Of a stretch of 64,000 bases of DNA, positions 60,520 to 64,000 are shown piece after piece. Every line of letters begins with the position of its first letter. Position 1 is the stretch's first letter. Source of the DNA: Dongia_A sp035695765 (GTDB lineage Bacteria; Pseudomonadota; Alphaproteobacteria; Dongiales; Dongiaceae). The position numbers were made by a program, and so were the translations under genes. Location: assembly GCA_035695765.1 (NCBI GenBank), contig DASRRI010000027.1:1-64000 (forward strand). Reading direction: 5' to 3'. The notes beneath the pieces were generated by a model. That model worked only from the letters and a program-made list of their open reading frames with translations. It was not told the origin of the DNA and searched no databases.

Positions 60520-60546
60520 GACGAGACCGGCGGACAGGATGTGACA
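60520..60546 (-). promoter_or_regulatory. ECF41-type promoter of the sigma operon
   Basis: On the minus strand TGTCACA (60546-60540) is followed by 16 bp and CGTC (60523-60520). This is exactly the TGTCACA-N16-CGTC consensus recalled for ECF41 promoters. It lies about 30 bp upstream of the first gene's ATG (60489), so the sigma factor should activate its own operon. Confidence 0.85.
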
Positions 60547-60628
60547 TGGGACAGGTTCGCGTTTCAGATCAGCCGCTTATCGCTCCACGCCGGCTGACAA
60601 GGCGGCACCCGCCCGTTAAGGTGCAGCC

Positions 60629-61048
60629 ATGATTCGAATCACCCGATCCGTCGTCCTGGACGAGGCCGAGCTGGAAGAGCGCTTTGTGCGTGCCTCCGGC
60701 CCCGGCGGGCAGAACGTCAACAAGGTGTCGACCGCGGTCGAGCTGCGCTTCGACGTCACCGGTTCGCCAAGCCTGCCGCTGGATGTGAAGGCGCGGCTGA
60801 TGCGCCTCGCCGGCAGCCGCATGACGGGAGAAGGCGTGCTGGTGATCGATGCACAACGCTTCCGCAGCCAGGACCGCAACCGCGCCGACGCCCGCGATCG
60901 GCTGATCGAGCTGATCCGCGCCGCGACCCACGTGCCCAAGGCGCGCCGCGCCACCAAGCCGACCAAGGCCTCCAAGGAACGGCGCCACGAAGGCAAGCAA
61001 CACCGCTCCAAGGTCAAGATGCGGCGCGGCAAGCCCGACTTTGATTAG
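60629..61048 (+). CDS. arfB: Alternative ribosome-rescue factor B (ArfB/YaeJ)
   Basis: The 139-residue protein carries the GGQ peptidyl-tRNA hydrolysis motif in RASGPGGQNVNKVST (residues 26-28 for GGQ) and a basic, Lys/Arg-rich C-terminal tail (KARRATKPTKASKERR...) that enters the mRNA channel of stalled ribosomes. It releases nascent chains from non-stop ribosomes without a stop codon. It is convergent with the MBL-fold gene, overlapping by four bases. Confidence 0.95.
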   Translation: MIRITRSVVLDEAELEERFVRASGPGGQNVNKVSTAVELRFDVTGSPSLPLDVKARLMRLAGSRMTGEGVLVIDAQRFRSQDRNRADARDRLIELIRAATHVPKARRATKPTKASKERRHEGKQHRSKVKMRRGKPDFD

Positions 61049-61803
61049 CTGCCTTCGAGATGGCAGCCCGGAAGGCGCCGCCCCATCAGATATTCGTCGA
61101 TGATGGTGCGAAGGCGCCGGCGCGCAAAGCTGGGGAAATGTCCGCCATGCACGATCTCCACCGGCAAGACGGCGAGGCGGCGCAGCGATTTCTCGTAATC
61201 GCCAAGGTCGGAATGGTAGGCATCATCGATGAGCGGCCCGTCATAGACGATGTCACCGGACAGCAGGACGCCTGAGCGCCGCTCCCACAAAGCGATGCCG
61301 CCCGGCGAATGGCCCGGCGTGTGGATGACCTCGAACGCGCGATCGCCGAGGTCGATCACCTCGCCATCGCTAAGCAGCCGTGTCGCCGGTGCGGACTTGA
61401 TGCGATAGGTGTTGGTCGCCCAGCCCTCCGGAACGCCGTCGAACATGTCGGCCGTGGCGTAGCGGTCAGCCAAGGTCCAGTCGTTGCGCGGATCGGCAAG
61501 GATCGCCGCCTCCGCCCGATGGATGCAGCGGACCTCGAATTCGTGGTGGCAGCCGATATGGTCGAAATGGCTGTGGCTGGCGACGCAGATCACCGGCCGT
61601 TCCCGCAACGCCGCGATAGCCTGGCGCAAGGGAAAGTGCCCAAGGCCGGTGTCGAACAGCAGGTCGAAGTCGCGGCCCTGAACGTGCCACATGTTGCAGC
61701 GAAAGAACGGCTTGATCCACGGCTCATGGATCAGGTTCACGCCATCGGGCAGCTTGTGCACCTCGTACCATTGATCAGCGGCAACGACTGGCAGCGTGGT
61801 CAT
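61045..61803 (-). CDS. MBL-fold metallo-hydrolase
   Basis: The 252-residue protein has the metallo-beta-lactamase HxHxDH motif in CVASHSHFDHIGCHHEF, a second ligand region in VIHTPGHSPGGIALW and a later SGDIVYDG. It is probably a zinc hydrolase or lactonase of unknown substrate. It is convergent with arfB, overlapping by four bases, and separated by 79 bp from a TetR gene transcribed in the same direction. Confidence 0.9.
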   Translation of the reverse strand: MTTLPVVAADQWYEVHKLPDGVNLIHEPWIKPFFRCNMWHVQGRDFDLLFDTGLGHFPLRQAIAALRERPVICVASHSHFDHIGCHHEFEVRCIHRAEAAILADPRNDWTLADRYATADMFDGVPEGWATNTYRIKSAPATRLLSDGEVIDLGDRAFEVIHTPGHSPGGIALWERRSGVLLSGDIVYDGPLIDDAYHSDLGDYEKSLRRLAVLPVEIVHGGHFPSFARRRLRTIIDEYLMGRRLPGCHLEGS

Positions 61804-61882
61804 TGGCCCTCCGCTTGATTCATTCCAGCCCTACTCGATCCATCACCATAGTGACTCCAAACCGGCACGTTGAAAATGCGGG

Positions 61883-62497
61883 CTAGATCATGATGGCCTT
61901 CACCAAGGGCCGGTTCTGCAGCCGGATTCGGGCAAGAAGTTCGGCGAGGGTCATCTCTTCCCGCTTCACGAAGATCGTGAACATCATGTTGGCATTATTG
62001 AATATCATCTCCCCGATCGCCTGGGCGTCGGCGTCGGCCCGCGCCAGGCCGAGGGCCTGCAGTGTCTTGATCAGTTTGCAGGTCTGGGCGGTCAGTGCCT
62101 CGTCAAGTTCACCATAGGCGACACCGAACGGACTATCGGGCTGCTGGGTGGTGATGGCCATGGCTTGGCGCCACATCTCCTTGCTGAGATAGACGAGAGA
62201 ATGCTCGATATAATTGGTAATCAGCTTCGCGATCGCCTTCTCGGCATTCAATGGCGACCTGGCTATGACCTTTTCTCCCGCCGCCAGGACTTCGTGGACC
62301 TCCATCGACACGATGGCGACAAGCAGATCGCCCTTGTTCTTATAGTAGTTGTAGATGGTGCCGATCGATACTTCGGCGGCGGCGGCGATCGCCTCCATCT
62401 TCACGGCGTCATAGCCGGAGACGCGGAACAGTTCGGCGGCGGCTTCGAGGATGCGCCGATGTCGATCGGCCTTGTGCTTGGCGCGCAAGCCCGCCAT
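61883..62497 (-). CDS. TetR-family transcriptional regulator
   Basis: The 204-residue protein has a TetR HTH: RRILEAAAELFRVSGYDAVKMEAIAAAAEVSIGTIYNYYKNKGDLLVAIV, and a helical ligand domain ending in a MTLAELLARIRLQNRP-type segment. It is divergent from a polyamine-type ABC importer operon across 88 bp containing an AT-rich inverted repeat, so it is likely to control that operon. Confidence 0.92.
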   Translation of the reverse strand: MAGLRAKHKADRHRRILEAAAELFRVSGYDAVKMEAIAAAAEVSIGTIYNYYKNKGDLLVAIVSMEVHEVLAAGEKVIARSPLNAEKAIAKLITNYIEHSLVYLSKEMWRQAMAITTQQPDSPFGVAYGELDEALTAQTCKLIKTLQALGLARADADAQAIGEMIFNNANMMFTIFVKREEMTLAELLARIRLQNRPLVKAIMI

Positions 62498-62509
62498 GGG
62501 GCCTCCTGC

Positions 62510-62549
62510 AAAATTGAAATTGACTCATTTTTAGAATTCATTCAATTTT
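62510..62549. promoter_or_regulatory. AT-rich inverted repeat between TetR and importer genes
   Basis: AAAATTGAA at 62510-62518 and TTCAATTTT at 62541-62549 are exact reverse complements separated by 22 bp. The AT-rich tract lies within the 88-bp divergent gap and is a plausible promoter and operator for both directions. Confidence 0.55.
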
Positions 62550-62585
62550 GGCACAATCACAATAAACTGCAAGGAGGCAATCACC

Positions 62586-63653
62586 ATGCTCTCGTCCCGT
62601 CTCGGCCGGCGCTTGGCCGGCGCATCCTTCGGCATTCTGGCTTTGTGGGGACAGACCCCTGCCAGCGCCGCCGACGAGCTCAACGCACTGGTCTGGTGCG
62701 ACCATTCCGACCCGAACCTGCTGAAGCCGTTCGAGGATGCCAACAACGTCAAGGTGAATGTAAAGGAGTTCGAAGGGACCGGCGCGGGGTTGGCGATCGT
62801 CGAGCAGTCGCAGCCCGGCGACTGGGATGTCATGGTCATCGATTCCATCGACGTGCACCGCGGCGTCGACCGCGGTCTGTTCGCGCCCTTGCCGGAAGAC
62901 CAGCTGCCCTTCGCGGACCTGTTCCCAGAGATCGTCATGGATCCCATGACCAAGATCGGCGGCAAGCGCTACGGCATCACCGAAAAATTCGGCTACAACA
63001 CCATCGGCTTCAACAAGTCGAAAGTCGACCCGGCCGACATGCAGTCGTTGGCCGTCTTGACCAGCGACAAATACAAGGGACGCATCGCGATCTACGACTA
63101 CTACTTGCCGGTCATCGGGATGGCCGCCATGTCGATCGGCAAGAAGACGGCCGAGCTGACCGAGGCCGATCTGCCCGCGATCAAGGACGTGCTGCTGAAA
63201 ATGAAGGCCAATGCCAAGGCGGTGACCGACGTCGTTGCCAGCCAGACCGCGCTGGCGACGGGCGAAGCCGACATCCTGGTCGGCGGCGGCGAATGGGTGA
63301 CGGCGGGCATCGCGAAGGAGAATCCCGATCTCGATTTCTCCGTCCCCAAGGAAGGGGCAGTTCTATGGTCGCAGTCGCTGGCGATGTTCAAGGATTCGAA
63401 GCACAAGGACCTGGCCCTCAAGTTCATCCAGTATGTCCTCAGCCCTGAAGGCCAGGCGCGGCTCGCCACCTCCTCCTGCTATTGGGGGATGCCCGCCAAC
63501 AGCAAGGCGGCCTTGAGCGACGAGCAGAAGACCATCCTGCGCTTTGCCGAGCAGCCGGACTTCCTGAAGCGTGCACAGCCCTATCCGGCACCGAGCGAGG
63601 AGCTCGACAAGAAGATGCAGGATGTGTGGACCGAAATGATCCAGGCGCAATGA
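62586..63653 (+). CDS. Polyamine-type ABC importer substrate-binding protein (second system)
   Basis: The 355-residue precursor has a signal peptide (LLAGASFG...ASAA-DE) and a strong AAGGAGG ribosome-binding site. Mature motifs include LNALVWCDHSDPNLLKPFEDAN, DWDVMVIDSIDVHRGVDRGL, YGITEKFGYNTIGFNKSKVD and LKFIQYVLSPEGQARLATSSCYWGMPAN, which place it with PotD/PotF-like receptors. It differs clearly from the receptor at 45826-46872. Its stop overlaps the next permease gene by four bases. Confidence 0.9.
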   Translation: MLSSRLGRRLAGASFGILALWGQTPASAADELNALVWCDHSDPNLLKPFEDANNVKVNVKEFEGTGAGLAIVEQSQPGDWDVMVIDSIDVHRGVDRGLFAPLPEDQLPFADLFPEIVMDPMTKIGGKRYGITEKFGYNTIGFNKSKVDPADMQSLAVLTSDKYKGRIAIYDYYLPVIGMAAMSIGKKTAELTEADLPAIKDVLLKMKANAKAVTDVVASQTALATGEADILVGGGEWVTAGIAKENPDLDFSVPKEGAVLWSQSLAMFKDSKHKDLALKFIQYVLSPEGQARLATSSCYWGMPANSKAALSDEQKTILRFAEQPDFLKRAQPYPAPSEELDKKMQDVWTEMIQAQ

Positions 63654-64000
63654 GAGCCGAGCCGTTTTCGGCCGTCCGATGGGCCAGCGTCACACCGGCC
63701 TTGCTGTGGACGCTGGTCTTTTTTGCGGTCCCGTTCGCGGCGATGGGCGTGGCCAGCCTTTTTCCAAAGGGCGAAGCGGGCCCCAGCCTCTCCGATTACG
63801 CGCAGTTCTTCGCAAACCCGAGCTATTGGCGGTCGCTGACCAATTCGCTGGAAGTGACCGCCGTCGTCACCGTCATTTCCATCCTGCTGGCCTATCCCTT
63901 TGCCTGGATCCTCGCCTTTGTGGTGCCCGAGCGCTGGCAGCGCCTGGCGCTGATGCTCGCCGTCCTGCCGTTCTGGACGTCCTATGTCGTGCGGTCCTAT
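63650..64000 (+). CDS. Polyamine-type ABC importer permease (PotB-like), cut by window end
   Basis: From ATG 63650 (ATGA overlap with the binding-protein stop) 117 residues are readable to the window edge: one N-terminal helix (ALLWTLVFFAVPFAAMGVASLF), a periplasmic segment with DYAQFFANPSYWRSLTNSLEVT, and a second helix pair (VISILLAYPFAWILAFVV; LALMLAVLPFWTSYVVRSY). The LPFWTSYVVRSY motif is typical of PotB/PotH. The rest of the operon is outside the window. Confidence 0.92.
   Translation, partial: MRAEPFSAVRWASVTPALLWTLVFFAVPFAAMGVASLFPKGEAGPSLSDYAQFFANPSYWRSLTNSLEVTAVVTVISILLAYPFAWILAFVVPERWQRLALMLAVLPFWTSYVVRSY

Overview
The window is G+C-rich chromosomal DNA that looks alphaproteobacterial, most plausibly Rhodospirillales or a related order. 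This rests on the hom-glpX-recJ order, a class I PHA synthase, two short PAS-like proteins of a kind common in Rhodospirillales, dense ATGA-type overlaps and many ABC uptake systems. No database search was possible, so all family names come from motifs and recalled family features. The content is mostly uptake, catabolism and regulation, with a few housekeeping genes.

Layout. 1-135 is the 3' end of an ISAs1-type transposase that runs into livM. 123-5240 (minus) is a catabolic operon: FAH-family hydrolase, alpha/beta hydrolase, amidohydrolase, LivH and LivM. It is divergent from a GntR regulator, with two inverted repeats between them. 6570-7999 encodes two MotB-like membrane proteins with no MotA. 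8831-15300 is a sulfur-scavenging island: orphan sulfate-binding protein, FAD/NAD(P)-binding protein and tauABCD, with hairpin terminators. 15833-20675 is the prkA-yeaH-spoVR stress operon. About 840 bp without a convincing gene and a tRNA-Glu(TTC) follow. 21697-25830 is hom-glpX-recJ, then come an OmpA-type lipoprotein, phaC and a PhoPQ-like two-component system preceded by two tandem Gly/Asn-rich PepSY-like proteins. 33059-35101 is an EF-G-like GTPase. 35739-39528 is a TetR-HlyD-ABC export operon behind a perfect 32-bp palindrome.

39525-49298 is the most unusual region. A polyamine-type ABC importer is translationally chained to a family-1-like glycosyltransferase, two DUF861-type cupins and an aldehyde dehydrogenase. 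A double-HTH GntR regulator and a second, paralogous glycosyltransferase are divergent from it across a nested 45-bp dyad. I know of no described pathway with this composition. 49428-51408 holds a DUF6134-like protein and a CFA-synthase-like methyltransferase. 51584-57960 combines a di/trimethylamine-dehydrogenase-like flavoprotein, LysR, DUF1028, RidA and an HpaB/HpaC-type two-component monooxygenase. 58645-60546 is an ECF41 sigma operon: membrane protein, carboxymuconolactone decarboxylase-like protein and sigma factor with DGGGK and NPDKL motifs. It sits behind a sequence that exactly fits TGTCACA-N16-CGTC. The window ends with arfB, an MBL-fold hydrolase, a TetR regulator and the start of a second polyamine-type ABC importer cut by the window edge.

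Several annotated starts were moved downstream of the longest possible frame because a ribosome-binding site, signal peptide, ATGA overlap or operator position favoured the internal codon.
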